From the NCBI RefSeq assembly GCF_035762905.1, contig NZ_DASUCC010000133.1, positions 1 through 59,569 of the forward strand: 59,569 nucleotides of DNA. The letters run 5' to 3'. The DNA comes from DASYTH01 sp035762905. Lineage in GTDB: Bacteria; Actinomycetota; Actinomycetes; Mycobacteriales; Pseudonocardiaceae. A model generated the notes under the pieces. The model searched no databases. It saw only the letters and a list, made by a program, of their open reading frames with translations, and was not told where the DNA came from. The translations under genes were made by a program, and so were the position numbers. Below are positions 9,318-29,441 of the stretch, piece after piece; position 1 is the stretch's first letter, and every line of letters begins with the position of its first letter.

Positions 9318-9848
9318 TCAGACCGGGGACTCCATGCCGAGCGCGCGCCGGAGGAACACCATCTGGCCGGCGTGAAAGGAGTCGTGCATCTGGGTGAGGG
9401 CGAGCGCCTTGCCCAGGGTGCGGAACTGCTCGGCGTACTCGCCCATGTTCTCGTCGGGCAGCATCGCGGTGCGGCGGGCGAAGTCCTCCGCGGCGAGGCC
9501 GGCGGCGAACTCCCGGATCCGCTCATGGGCCGCCCGGAAGATCGCGATCATCTCGGCCAGCGGCGGCACCTGCTCGAAGTCGGTGTCGGCGCCGTCGGCG
9601 AAGTTGTCCGAGAACCGGTCGGTGACGGCCTTCGGGGTGCCCTGGTGCAGGGTGGAGAAGTAGTCCTTGGCACAGGCCAGATGGCCGAGGAACCAGACCA
9701 GCGGCTTGTGCCCGTCCGGCGCCAGGAACGCGGTCGCCTCGTCGAAGCCCTCGGTGAGCGCGAGAACCAGGTCGAAACCCACGTCAAGGGCGGCGACCAG
9801 GTGCGCGCCGACCAGCGGCTGGACCGGTGTTGCGGTGGACAGTGTCAC
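9318..9848 (-). CDS. DinB-like four-helix metalloprotein
   Basis: A 176-residue DinB/YfiT-like protein. A likely metal-ligand set is visible: His in VWFLGHLACAKDY (residue ~45-50) and the pair in MHDSFHAGQM near the C-terminus (~160). Start GTG 9848 with AAAGGAG upstream; 34 bases before the reductive carboxylase and 17 after the ABM-like gene, so it sits inside the operon. The superfamily includes thiol-dependent (mycothiol, bacillithiol) transferases and isomerases and proteins of unknown function. A role in tailoring, in thiol-conjugate detoxification or as a helper protein is possible, but nothing in the sequence decides between them. Confidence 0.75.
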   Translation of the reverse strand: MTLSTATPVQPLVGAHLVAALDVGFDLVLALTEGFDEATAFLAPDGHKPLVWFLGHLACAKDYFSTLHQGTPKAVTDRFSDNFADGADTDFEQVPPLAEMIAIFRAAHERIREFAAGLAAEDFARRTAMLPDENMGEYAEQFRTLGKALALTQMHDSFHAGQMVFLRRALGMESPV

Positions 9849-9865
9849 GTGCTGCGCTCCTTTCT

Positions 9866-10369
9866 TCAGTCCGGGGAATGGAAGTCGCTGCGGCCGGGGG
9901 CGCGCGCCGCGTCGAGCCGGGCCCGCGCCTCGGCGAAGGTGGGCAGCTCCGACCTGGCCGTCGCGGTCCAGTGGGTGCCCTCCCAGTCGAACATCAGGCC
10001 CCTGGTGCGCCGGGCCGCGCGCAGGTGCGCGGGCGAGCGCAGGAACCCGTCCAGCGCGGCCTTGTCCCGCCACAGCACCAGGTTCCGCGACGCGTTCCAC
10101 GACTTCGCCGACACCGCAAGGGTTGCCGCCAGCAGGCCGTCGCGTTGCCAGAGCTCCTCGAGGATGTCCTTGTTGAGCTGCGGCCCGATCTCCTCGTGCC
10201 CGGGCTTGGGCCAGCCGACCGAGGTGGCCACCAGGTAGGACTCGGGCAGCGGGCCGCGCAGCCCGCCGGTCGCCGGGTCGATCGCCGGCCCGGCCCACGG
10301 GACGACGACCTGGAGGTCGGACTCGTCACCGGCGGCGAACTCGTGCAGCGAGCTGGGTAGGTTCGACAC
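9866..10369 (-). CDS. ABM-like dimeric alpha/beta-barrel protein, function unknown
   Basis: A 167-residue protein. The central part (SYLVATSVGWPKPGHEE, then SRNLVLWRDKAALDGFLRSPAHL) looks like the ferredoxin-like alpha/beta barrel of antibiotic-biosynthesis monooxygenase (ABM) or chlorite-dismutase-type proteins, where a strand reports a 'W' before the helix ending in S-x-x-H. GTG start at 10369; the P450 stop lies 6 bases upstream, so the two are probably co-translated. No signal peptide or membrane segment. Cofactor-free quinone-forming oxygenases and cyclases share this fold, so a tailoring role is plausible but unproven. No catalytic residue can be assigned with confidence. Confidence 0.6.
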   Translation of the reverse strand: MSNLPSSLHEFAAGDESDLQVVVPWAGPAIDPATGGLRGPLPESYLVATSVGWPKPGHEEIGPQLNKDILEELWQRDGLLAATLAVSAKSWNASRNLVLWRDKAALDGFLRSPAHLRAARRTRGLMFDWEGTHWTATARSELPTFAEARARLDAARAPGRSDFHSPD

Positions 10370-10375
10370 GGCCGC

Positions 10376-11668
10376 TCACTTCTTCTTGCGGCGCACGAAA
10401 AGCCGCTTCAGCTCGGCGACCTGCAGGTGCAGCACGCCGAGATCCGGGCTGCGCTCGATCTCCAGTTCGGGCAGCACCGGCAGCACCGCGCGCAGCAGGG
10501 CGCGCAGCTCCAGCCGGGCCAGGTGCGAGCCGATGCACACGTGCTCGCCCTGGCCGCCGAACGCCACGTGCGGGTTCACCGTGCGGGTGATGTCGAACCG
10601 GTACGGGTCGTCGAAGACCTCGCCGTCCCGGTTGCCGGCCGGGAACCACATGGCCAGCGTCTCGCCCTTGCGGATGCGCTGGCCGCCGATCTCGGTGTCC
10701 TCGGTGCAGGTGCGCACGGCGCTCACCGCGATCGTGGTCCAGCGCAGGATCTCCTCGGCCGCGCGGTCCACCAGACCCGGGTCCTCGACCAGCATGCGCA
10801 GCTGCTCGGGGTGCTCGAGCAGCGCCTGGATGCCGCCCGCGGTCGCGTTGCGCGTGGTGCTGATGCCGGCGACCAGCAGGTTGTGGACGGTGTAGAGGAT
10901 CTCGTGGAACTCGAGCGGCCGGCCCTCGACGACGCCGGTGGCCAACCGGCTCAACACATCCGTCCCGTTCGGGTCGCCCTCGGCCATCCGGCGCTGGATC
11001 AGCGTGGCCACGTACTGGTTGAGCGCGCCGATGTTGCGCCGGAACGCGGCCTCGGCGTCCTCGCCCTCCAGCCAGAACTCCGGGTCGGCGGCGGCGGTCA
11101 TGCCCTGCGTCCAGTTGAACAGGTCGTCCCAGTCCTCGACCGGCGCGTTGAGCAGCTCGCAGATCGCGGCCACCGGCAGGCGGGCGGCCAGGTACTTGGC
11201 GACGTCGGCGCTGCCGTGCTCGTCGATCCGGTCGGTGAACTCCTTGACGTAGGTGGCGGCCAGCTCGGCGAACCGGTCCTCCAGCTCGCTCACCGCCTTG
11301 GGGGTGAAGCACGGCGCCAGCACCTTGCGCAGGTGGCGGTGCCGCGGCGAGTCCATCACCGGCAGCACCGACGGGTCGGCCGGATCGTGGCCGAACATCT
11401 GGGCCCGCTGCTCCAGTTCCACCTCCAGCATCTCCACCGCCTCGGGGGTGAAGATGGTGACCCGCTGGGCGCTGGAGAAAAGCTTGGTGTGCCGGGAGAT
11501 CGAGGCGATGTCGGCGTGCCTGGTGACCACCCAGAACGGCTCGAACCCGGGCCGCACGTACCAGAACATCGGCGCCTCACGGCGCAGCAGTTCCCACTCC
11601 GGGTAGGGATATCCGTTGGCCGCGTAGGCCGCTTCGTCGGTGATGTCGAGCGTGTCGAGTGAGAGCAT
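10376..11668 (-). CDS. Cytochrome P450 (CYP), biosynthetic tailoring oxidase
   Basis: A 430-residue soluble bacterial class I P450. Heme-binding signature FGGQGEHVCIGSHLAR (Cys ~378), ExxR-type helix in EEILRWTT, and the I-helix AGISTTRNA. In the I-helix the usual acidic residue before the conserved Thr (AGxDT/AGxET) is Ser, while both Thr are kept; this could alter proton delivery. C-terminus ends in a basic RRKKK. ATG 11668 lies 12 bases after the hydrolase stop. It probably hydroxylates, epoxidises or otherwise oxidises the polyketide-peptide or a carrier-bound intermediate; no ferredoxin or reductase gene is in the operon. Confidence 0.95.
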   Translation of the reverse strand: MLSLDTLDITDEAAYAANGYPYPEWELLRREAPMFWYVRPGFEPFWVVTRHADIASISRHTKLFSSAQRVTIFTPEAVEMLEVELEQRAQMFGHDPADPSVLPVMDSPRHRHLRKVLAPCFTPKAVSELEDRFAELAATYVKEFTDRIDEHGSADVAKYLAARLPVAAICELLNAPVEDWDDLFNWTQGMTAAADPEFWLEGEDAEAAFRRNIGALNQYVATLIQRRMAEGDPNGTDVLSRLATGVVEGRPLEFHEILYTVHNLLVAGISTTRNATAGGIQALLEHPEQLRMLVEDPGLVDRAAEEILRWTTIAVSAVRTCTEDTEIGGQRIRKGETLAMWFPAGNRDGEVFDDPYRFDITRTVNPHVAFGGQGEHVCIGSHLARLELRALLRAVLPVLPELEIERSPDLGVLHLQVAELKRLFVRRKKK

Positions 11669-11680
11669 GTTCGGTCTCCG

Positions 11681-12530
11681 TCAGGGTTCGGTGTGGGTGG
11701 TCAGAAACGAGACGATGGCGCCGACCGTCTCGGCGCGCTGCTCCGGCTCGGCGAAGTCGGGGTTGAGCGACAGCGCATTCGGTGCCTCGGCGGTGATCCG
11801 CTTGGCGAGCAGCTCGGGATGCGCGGCGTCGTTGCCCGGCAGCACCAGCACCGGCGGGCAGCTGGCCAGCCACTCCTCGGGAACCGAGAACAACGCCGAC
11901 CCGGCCGGCCAGATGCCGTCCCGGAACCGCAGCACCCGGACGATGTACCGCTCCCGCCGCCCGGCCAGGATCTCCTCGCGGAACAGCGGATCGGTGTTCA
12001 GCTTGGCGGCGAACGGGCCGGCGCCCGGGTTCTCGGCGAACCGGCCGTCCAGGACGGCCGACTCCAGCACCGCCGCCAGCCCCTCGGCCCGCGGCAGGCG
12101 CATGGCCTCGTCGTACTGGCTCAGGTAGGTGCTCAGGCTGTTCACCCCCGACACGATGCCGACCGGCTCCTGGGCGACGATCGCGCGCACCCGCTCCGGG
12201 GCGTCGTGCGCCAGCCGCCAGGCCTGGGCGGTCGCGCTGCCGGCGGCGACCACGTGCGCCTCCTCGATGCCGAGCGCATCGAGCACGGCCAGCTGGTCGG
12301 CGACGATCCGTTGGTAGCAGAAGGGTTCCGCGGGCGCGCTGCTCCGTCCGGCGCCGCGCTGGTCCAGCGCGATCACCTGGAAGTGTTGGGACAGCTCGGT
12401 GACCGGGTGGTAGAAGTTGGTGTCCCAGCTGCCGATGCGGCTGTCCGGGCCGCCAGGTGCCAGCAGCAGGACCGGGAACCCGGTGCCGTGCACCTCGTAG
12501 TACAGCCGGGCACCGTCGGGGCGTTCGATC

Positions 12531-12538
<8 letters not shown>
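11681..12538 (-). CDS. Alpha/beta-hydrolase, degenerate nucleophile elbow
   Basis: A 285-residue alpha/beta-hydrolase-fold protein. Oxyanion-region strand VLLLAPGGPDSRI, the DQRGAGRSS strand typical of the fold, and the nucleophile region VVAAGSATAQAW (Ser ~110), which reads A-G-S-A-T rather than G-x-S-x-G. A Asp-bearing strand (VLVLPGNDAAHPE) follows. The ATG overlaps the megasynthase stop by 8 bases (ATGCCTGA), so the two are coupled. It could be an editing thioesterase, an esterase, or a non-hydrolytic cyclase. The altered elbow makes canonical esterase activity less certain. It is separate from the thioesterase fused to the megasynthase. Confidence 0.82.
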
Positions 12539-23864
<11,326 letters not shown>

Positions 23865-23872
23865 CTCTGCCT

Positions 23873-24904
23873 TCAGTGCTCGACGATGACGGCCATGTAC
23901 GGCGGGAAGCCCGGCACCCGGGCACCGTCGTGCTCGAGCACGCGGATCTCGCCGTTCGCCGCGATCTCCCGGAAGCCGGCGAACTTGTAGGTGACGAACA
24001 TGGCGCGGTTGCGGTCGGTGGGCACGAACTCGGCGCGCAGCGGCACACCCGCCGCGTGCGCCCGCTGGATCAGGTAGTTGAGCAGCACGGTGCCGACGCC
24101 GCGGGACATCACCCGGCAGGACATCAGCAACAGCTTGACGGTCCAGCATTCCCGGCCGCGTTCGACCAGGGCCAGGCCGATCTTGCCGTAGCCGCCGTAG
24201 GTGTCGGTCAGCTCCGCGACGAACAGATCATGGTCGGGCGAGCGGCGAAAGGCGTCCAGCTCGTCGTAGGAGTAGGTGTACCCGGTGGCGTTGAGCTGGT
24301 TGGTGCGCACGGTCAGTTCCTCGGCCCGCTGCAGATCGCGCTCCCGGGCCGGCGCGATCCGGAAGCACATGTCCAGTGCGGCGAGGAACTCCTCGGCGGT
24401 GCCCTGGTGCGTCTGCTCGGCGTCCCGGCGCCGGGCGTCGGACCTGTAGAGCTGCCGCCGCTCCCGCGAGTCGGACGTGACGAACCGCGGCCGCATCCGT
24501 GGCATGTCGGGGATCCGCTTGGCATCGACCGCGTCGATGCACAGCACCGCCGGGTGGGCGAAGGAGACCTCGTCGCGCTCGAAGGCCTGGTCGTCGACGA
24601 ACGCCAGCGCGTCGATGCCGATGTTGATCGCGTCGGCGACCGCCCGCACCGAGTCGGACTTGTTGCCCCAGTTGATCTGCGGGTACAGGAAGTACTCGGC
24701 GAGGTCGAGTTCCTCCAGCTTGGCCATGGCCGCGCCGTGATCGTTGCGGCTGGCGATCGAGTTCAGGATGCCGCGCTCGTCAAGGGTCCGGATCACCTCG
24801 ACCACCTCGGGCCGGGGCGTGACCGCGCCGTCCTCGAGCAGGATCCCGTCCCAGACGGTGTTGTCCAGGTCCCAGACGACGCACTTGACGGTCCCGGCGC
24901 TCAT
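23873..24904 (-). CDS. fkbH: FkbH-like HAD phosphatase/acyltransferase (glyceryl-ACP formation)
   Basis: A 343-residue FkbH-family protein. HAD motif VVWDLDNTVWDG (residues ~8-20), HAD loops SIASRND and FVDDQAFERDEV, and a C-terminal GNAT-like half (TNQLNATGYTYS...). In the methoxymalonyl-ACP pathway FkbH takes 1,3-bisphosphoglycerate, removes phosphate and loads the glyceryl group on a free ACP. ATG 24904 overlaps the acyl-CoA dehydrogenase stop (ATGA) and has GAGGAG 6 bases upstream. The adjacent dehydrogenases, ACP and methyltransferase complete the pathway, so this is the first committed step. Length and motifs are normal. Confidence 0.95.
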   Translation of the reverse strand: MSAGTVKCVVWDLDNTVWDGILLEDGAVTPRPEVVEVIRTLDERGILNSIASRNDHGAAMAKLEELDLAEYFLYPQINWGNKSDSVRAVADAINIGIDALAFVDDQAFERDEVSFAHPAVLCIDAVDAKRIPDMPRMRPRFVTSDSRERRQLYRSDARRRDAEQTHQGTAEEFLAALDMCFRIAPARERDLQRAEELTVRTNQLNATGYTYSYDELDAFRRSPDHDLFVAELTDTYGGYGKIGLALVERGRECWTVKLLLMSCRVMSRGVGTVLLNYLIQRAHAAGVPLRAEFVPTDRNRAMFVTYKFAGFREIAANGEIRVLEHDGARVPGFPPYMAVIVEH

Positions 24905-26052
24905 CGGTGCCTCCTCGACGCGTGGTCCTGGAACGCGTACTCGACCAGGCCCACCTGGTGCAGTTGGGCGCTGCCCTCGATGACCTCCATGACCCGGGAG
25001 TCGCCGAGGTAGCGCTGGACGGGGTAGTCGGAGCCGCACCCGTTGGCGCCGTGGATCTGCACGGCGTCGATCGCGGCCCGGCCGGCGGCCCTGGCGGCGA
25101 AGTACTTCGCCACCGAGGTCGCGGCGAGCGCGCCGGGGTCGCGCTCGTCGCGCAGCCGCCCGGCTTCCAGACAGAGCAGCCGGGCCGCCCGCGCGGCGGT
25201 GAACATGTCGCTGATCATTCGGCGCACCAACTGGTGTTCCTTGATCAGCGTGCCGAACTGCTCGCGCTGCCCGGCGTAGTCGACGGCGGCCTCAAGGCAG
25301 GCGTCGACGATGCCGACGCAGCCCCAGCCCACCGTGTAGCGGCCGAGGTCGAGCGCGGCGCCGACCACATGGGACACCCCGAGTCCGGGCCGGGCCAGGA
25401 TGTTCTCCCCCGGCACCCGGCTGGCCTCCAGGTACACGTCGGCGGTCATCGAGGCGCGGATGCCGATCAGGTCCTCGATCGGCTCGGTGCGCACGCCCGG
25501 GGTGTCCCGCTCGACCAGCAGCGCGGTGGGGCCGTCCGCGGCGGAGCCGAGCACCAGGAACAGGTCGGCGGTCTCGCCGTAGGTGATCCATCTCTTGTGG
25601 CCGTCGATGATCCAGTCGTCGACGTCGCGGACCAGCCTGGTGGTGATCGCGGCGGCGTCACTGCCGACGCCCGGCTCGGACACGGCGAGCGCGGCGATGC
25701 GTTCGCCGCGGGCCAGCCGGGGCAGCCAGTTCTCCTTCTGCGCGCGGCTGCCCCAGCGCGCGATGGCGTGCGCCACCATGGTGTGCACGGTGAGCAGGCT
25801 GCGCACGGACGAGCAGGCCCGGCCCAGTTCTCCGGCCAGCAGGCCGAGGGTCACCGCGTCAGCGCCGCCGCCGCCGTACTGCCGGGCGATGGGCAGCCCG
25901 AGCAGCCCTTCGTCGGCGAGCAACCGGATGATCTCCGGCGGGGTGCGCTGCGCCCGGTGCCAGGCGTCGGCGTGCGGTGCGATGTGGCGGTCGGCGAACG
26001 CCCGGAACTCCTTCTGGGCGACGGCCTGTTCCGCGTTGAGTGCTCCGGTCAT
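24901..26052 (-). CDS. fkbI: Acyl-CoA dehydrogenase family (FkbI-like)
   Basis: A 383-residue flavoprotein of the acyl-CoA dehydrogenase family. Signature regions ALAVSEPGVGSDAAA and the C-terminal RVMEVIEGSAQLHQ with the catalytic-base Glu position. In methoxymalonyl-ACP biosynthesis FkbI-like enzymes oxidise the C-2/C-3 hydroxyl intermediate on ACP rather than a CoA ester, working with the FkbK-like dehydrogenase. It lies 18 bases after the ACP gene and overlaps the FkbH-like start by four bases. The assignment rests mostly on context; the fold alone would allow an ordinary acyl-CoA dehydrogenase. Confidence 0.92.
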   Translation of the reverse strand: MTGALNAEQAVAQKEFRAFADRHIAPHADAWHRAQRTPPEIIRLLADEGLLGLPIARQYGGGGADAVTLGLLAGELGRACSSVRSLLTVHTMVAHAIARWGSRAQKENWLPRLARGERIAALAVSEPGVGSDAAAITTRLVRDVDDWIIDGHKRWITYGETADLFLVLGSAADGPTALLVERDTPGVRTEPIEDLIGIRASMTADVYLEASRVPGENILARPGLGVSHVVGAALDLGRYTVGWGCVGIVDACLEAAVDYAGQREQFGTLIKEHQLVRRMISDMFTAARAARLLCLEAGRLRDERDPGALAATSVAKYFAARAAGRAAIDAVQIHGANGCGSDYPVQRYLGDSRVMEVIEGSAQLHQVGLVEYAFQDHASRRHR

Positions 26053-26070
26053 GATCCTCTTTTGCCTCGC

Positions 26071-26325
26071 CTACTGCGGGACCGCCTCGGTCAGCTTGCG
26101 CGTGACGAACTTCTCGAGTGCGCCGATGGATCGGAAGTTGTCCAGCTCCAGGTCCTCGTTCTCCACGGTGATGTCGAACTCGTGCTCGACGAACGAGACC
26201 AGTTGCATGGCGAACATCGAGCTGACGAAGCCGAGCTTGAAGATGTCGTCGTCGTCATTCAGGTTCTGCACCGGAAAGAACCGGGAGAGATAGTCCGCGA
26301 TCCGGGCCCTGTTGTCCGTGTTCAT
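26071..26325 (-). CDS. fkbJ: Free acyl carrier protein (FkbJ-like)
   Basis: An 84-residue stand-alone ACP. The phosphopantetheine site is in FKLGFVSSMFAMQLVSFVE, which matches the FkbJ subfamily of methoxymalonyl-pathway carriers. Acidic overall. I chose ATG 26325 because GGAAA precedes it at normal distance. A GTG at 26352 overlaps the upstream stop (GTGA) and would add nine residues; that would be coupled translation. The carrier should hold the glyceryl, hydroxymalonyl and methoxymalonyl intermediates and deliver the finished extender unit to an AT of the assembly line. Confidence 0.93.
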   Translation of the reverse strand: MNTDNRARIADYLSRFFPVQNLNDDDDIFKLGFVSSMFAMQLVSFVEHEFDITVENEDLELDNFRSIGALEKFVTRKLTEAVPQ

Positions 26326-26348
26326 GCGATCGTTTCCGTTCTGTCGTC

Positions 26349-27200
26349 TCACCGGTACCGGTGGAAACCCGCGCCGCTCTTGCGACCGAGCACGCCCGCG
26401 GCGACCATCTTCTTGAGCAGCGGGGCCGGCCGGTACTTGTCGTCGTTGTAGCTGTCGTAGAGCACTTCGACGGATTTCAGGATGGTGTCCAGGCCGATCA
26501 GGTCGGCCGTCTCAAGTGGACCCATCTTGTGGCCGAAGCAGGTCTTGAAGATCCGGTCGACGTCGGCCGGAGCGGCGACCCCGTCCTGGACGAGGAAGAC
26601 CGCCTCGTTGATGGTGAGCATGAGGACCCGGTTGGACACGAAGCCGGGCATGTCCTCGACCACGATGCAGTCCTTGCCCATCCCGGCGAGGAAGCGCCGG
26701 GCGGTGTCGATGGTCTCCGCGCTGGTGTGGTAGCCCTGGATCACCTCGACCATCGGCTTCATCGGCACCGGGTTCATGAAGTGCATGCCCACCACGCGGT
26801 CCGGGCGGTCGGTGACCGCACCGACCCGGGTGATGGAGATCGCGGAGGTGTTGACCGCGAACACCACCTCGGGCCGCACGATCCGGTCGATCCGCCGGTA
26901 CACCGCTTCCTTGATGTCCCAGTCCTCGGTGACGTTCTCGACCACGAAGTCGGCCTTGGCGAGCAGCTCGTAGTCGGTGCTGAAGTCGATGCGGTCGAAC
27001 ACCGCGGCCGGGTCGACCGCGGCGTCGCGGTTGAACAGCGTGTAGGCGCGGAGGCCGTCGCGCAGCTCGCGGCGCGCGTTGTCCAGCACCTCGTCGGAGA
27101 TGTCGAGCAGAACCACCCGATGGCCGGTCTGGGCCAGGTTTTGGGCGACGCCGACGCCCATGACGCCCGCGCCGATGACTCCTACGGTCGTGAATTCCAT
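26349..27200 (-). CDS. fkbK: 3-hydroxyacyl dehydrogenase (FkbK-like)
   Basis: A 283-residue short 3-hydroxyacyl-CoA dehydrogenase. NAD-binding GVIGAGVMGVGVAQN near the N-terminus, catalytic region VGMHFMNPVPMKPMVEV, and dimer-domain FGHKMGPLETADLIGLDT. In FkbK-type enzymes the substrate is glyceryl-ACP. It is clearly a paralogue of the dehydrogenase at 6010-6927, but the context differs: this one sits with the FkbH/I/J-like genes, the other with the reductive carboxylase. ATG 27200 lies 15 bases after the AT-carrier-methyltransferase gene stop. Confidence 0.93.
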   Translation of the reverse strand: MEFTTVGVIGAGVMGVGVAQNLAQTGHRVVLLDISDEVLDNARRELRDGLRAYTLFNRDAAVDPAAVFDRIDFSTDYELLAKADFVVENVTEDWDIKEAVYRRIDRIVRPEVVFAVNTSAISITRVGAVTDRPDRVVGMHFMNPVPMKPMVEVIQGYHTSAETIDTARRFLAGMGKDCIVVEDMPGFVSNRVLMLTINEAVFLVQDGVAAPADVDRIFKTCFGHKMGPLETADLIGLDTILKSVEVLYDSYNDDKYRPAPLLKKMVAAGVLGRKSGAGFHRYR

Positions 27201-27215
27201 GTCTCGTCCGAATCG

Positions 27216-29441
27216 TCAGCTCTCGCCGCGTACGGCGTAGATGTTGTGGATGTCCGTCCCGACGTACAGCTCGTCCTGCTCGACCGTGACGCTGAAGCCG
27301 CGGCCCTCGAGCAGTTCGACCAGGCGCCCGACCGCGCCGTGCGCGTCGTGCGCCTCCAGCACCAGTTGCCGGATCTTCGGCCAGTCCTCGTCGGCGATGC
27401 CGGCGACGACCTGGCACTCGCTCTTCTGCACGTCGATCTTGATCAGATCGATGCGGTCGATGCCCTGCTCCCGGATGACCGCGCTGAGCGGGCGCAGCCG
27501 GGCGGTGAACTCGATCGCCTCGAAGCGCACGTCCAGCAGTTCCTCCGAGCCGGCCAGCGCACCGATCTCCGCGCCGGCCTGCTGCTGGTTGGCGATGATC
27601 GTGCGCAGGTTGTGCCGCTCCTCCGCCTCGTCCGGGTGGAACGAGGACATGCCCGAGCTGCGCGGGTAGAAGGTGAAGTTCGCCTCGGTCTCGGTGTCCG
27701 AGACGCCGATGTTGAACAGCGTGGCGTTGACGCCGTGCTCGGCGACGTTGCGGCGCAGCAGTTCGAACAGCGGGGGTGCCGGCTCGAACGTGTACAGCCG
27801 CACGTCCTTCGCCTCGTGGTGGGCGAACAGCGTGAACAAGCCGATGTTGCCGCCGACGTCGAGCACCGTGGCACCATCCGGAATGGAGATTCCGTTCTTG
27901 GCGTAGGTGCGGTGGGCGAAGATGTCCTCGTAGAAGTGCCGGGTCTCGGCCTCGTTCTGGTGGGCGACCAGCATTCCGTTCGGTAGCCGGAAGGTGGCCT
28001 GAGAACTCCCGGTGTGTGAGGACGCCGCCGCCGCTTCCAGCCGGCCCCCGGCGCGCAGCGTGTCGATCGCCGCCGCCATCCGCACGATCGTCGAGGTCCG
28101 GTAGACCTGACTCAGCGACAGCTCGACCCCGAAGGCGCGCTTGACCCGCAGGGTCAGCCGGGTGGCGAGCAGCGAGTTGCCGCCAAGTTCGAAGAAGCTG
28201 ACCTCGGGCGGCAGGGCTTCGGTGTGCAGCAGTCGCGCCCAGATGTCGTGCAGCTCTTGCTCGGTCGCGGTGAACGTGTGCGCGCCGGCCGGCCCGTTGT
28301 CCGGTTCGCCCGAGGGGAGATCGGTCCAGTGCACCTGCGCGCCCGCGAGCCAGAGCCGGTTCAGCGCGGTGCGCGCGACGGCGGAGTCGGACCCGGGTTC
28401 CAGCGGGTGCCGCATGGACGCGACGACCGTGTCGGCCCGGCCCCGGATCGCCGTTGCCATGCTGGACAGCGTCTGGCCGGGGCCGACCTCGAGCAGCAGG
28501 GTGGTCGGGGCCAGGCCGCGCAGCCCGTCGGCGAACCGGACCGGGCTGACCAGATGCCGGGCCCAGTACCCGGGATCGGTGGCCTGCTCGGCGGTGATCG
28601 GCTGGCCGGTCACGTTGGAGACGAAGGGAATGCGCGGCGGGTTGAGGGCGAGCGGGCGGACCAGCTCGGTCACCCGGTCCGCGATCGGCTCCATCATCGA
28701 CGAGTGGAAGGCGTGCGTGGCCTGGACCCGGCGGCAGATCACCCGCTGCTCGGCCAGGACGCGCTCCAGCGCCTCGATGTCGGCGACCGGGCCGGCCACC
28801 ACGCAGAACTCCGGTCCGTTGACCGCGGAGAGCGAGAGGTCCGCGCCGAGCAACGGCAGCACCTGCTCCTCGGGCAGCAGCACGGCGAGCATGGCGCCGC
28901 GCGGCAGCGTGTCGATCAGCGCGGCGCGCCGGGCGACCAGCAGTAATGAGTCCGAAAGGGACAGTACGCCGGCCAGCGCGGCCGCCACGTACTCGCCGAG
29001 GCTGTAACCGATCATGATGCTTGGCCGGGCGCCCCACGACTCCCACAGCCGGGCCAGCGCGTACTCGATGACGAACAGCGCGGGCTGGGCCAGCCGGGTC
29101 TGGTCCAGCCGGGACTCGTTCGCGCCGCGCGGGCCACCGTCCCGGCCGAGCATCCGGCGCAGGTCCAGCTCGGGGGCCGCGGTGTCCTCCCGGCGCGCCG
29201 CCGGCCCGGGGAAGACGATCCTGCGAAGGTCCAGGCCCAGCTCCGGGCGCAGCAGTTCGGCGCAGTCGTCCACGATTTCCCGGAACACCGGGAAGTCGTG
29301 GTACAGGTCCCGGCCCATGTCCAGGTGGTGGTCGCCGAGACCGGGGAACATGAAGGCCACCGGCACCGTGCCGGCCGTACCGACATCGTGCGCAGCAACC
29401 GAACCGGCGGTGTGCACGGCTTCGCTCGCCAGCTCGCTCAT
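27216..29441 (-). CDS. AT-carrier-FkbM methyltransferase fusion
   Basis: A 741-residue three-domain protein. An acyltransferase comes first (residues ~20-320; FMFPGLGDHH, nucleophile GYSLGEYV ~149, HAFHSSMME, the motif common in malonyl-type ATs). A carrier domain follows (~370-445; FELGGNSLLATR, Ser ~425, PCP-like rather than ACP-like). An FkbM-family SAM-dependent methyltransferase is last (~470-741; VLDVGGNIGLFT ~526, LIKIDVQKSE). ATG 29441 overlaps the KAS III stop (ATGA). In this operon it most likely O-methylates hydroxymalonyl on its own carrier or on the free ACP and hands on methoxymalonyl. A related fusion is the myxobacterial SorC of soraphen, from memory. Usual FK506-type operons have a separate methyltransferase (FkbG) and no AT here. 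Confidence 0.9.
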   Translation of the reverse strand: MSELASEAVHTAGSVAAHDVGTAGTVPVAFMFPGLGDHHLDMGRDLYHDFPVFREIVDDCAELLRPELGLDLRRIVFPGPAARREDTAAPELDLRRMLGRDGGPRGANESRLDQTRLAQPALFVIEYALARLWESWGARPSIMIGYSLGEYVAAALAGVLSLSDSLLLVARRAALIDTLPRGAMLAVLLPEEQVLPLLGADLSLSAVNGPEFCVVAGPVADIEALERVLAEQRVICRRVQATHAFHSSMMEPIADRVTELVRPLALNPPRIPFVSNVTGQPITAEQATDPGYWARHLVSPVRFADGLRGLAPTTLLLEVGPGQTLSSMATAIRGRADTVVASMRHPLEPGSDSAVARTALNRLWLAGAQVHWTDLPSGEPDNGPAGAHTFTATEQELHDIWARLLHTEALPPEVSFFELGGNSLLATRLTLRVKRAFGVELSLSQVYRTSTIVRMAAAIDTLRAGGRLEAAAASSHTGSSQATFRLPNGMLVAHQNEAETRHFYEDIFAHRTYAKNGISIPDGATVLDVGGNIGLFTLFAHHEAKDVRLYTFEPAPPLFELLRRNVAEHGVNATLFNIGVSDTETEANFTFYPRSSGMSSFHPDEAEERHNLRTIIANQQQAGAEIGALAGSEELLDVRFEAIEFTARLRPLSAVIREQGIDRIDLIKIDVQKSECQVVAGIADEDWPKIRQLVLEAHDAHGAVGRLVELLEGRGFSVTVEQDELYVGTDIHNIYAVRGES

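Noticed and set aside
7952..9526. Longer form of the reductive carboxylase starting at 9526.
   Set aside because: The extra N-terminus lies over the DinB-like gene; family proteins start at the HVGM/ALPVP region, and AAGGAA supports ATG 9283.
23873..25039. Longer FkbH-like start at 25039.
   Set aside because: It would overlap the acyl-CoA dehydrogenase by ~140 bases with a non-homologous extension; ATG 24904 overlaps by ATGA with a ribosome site.
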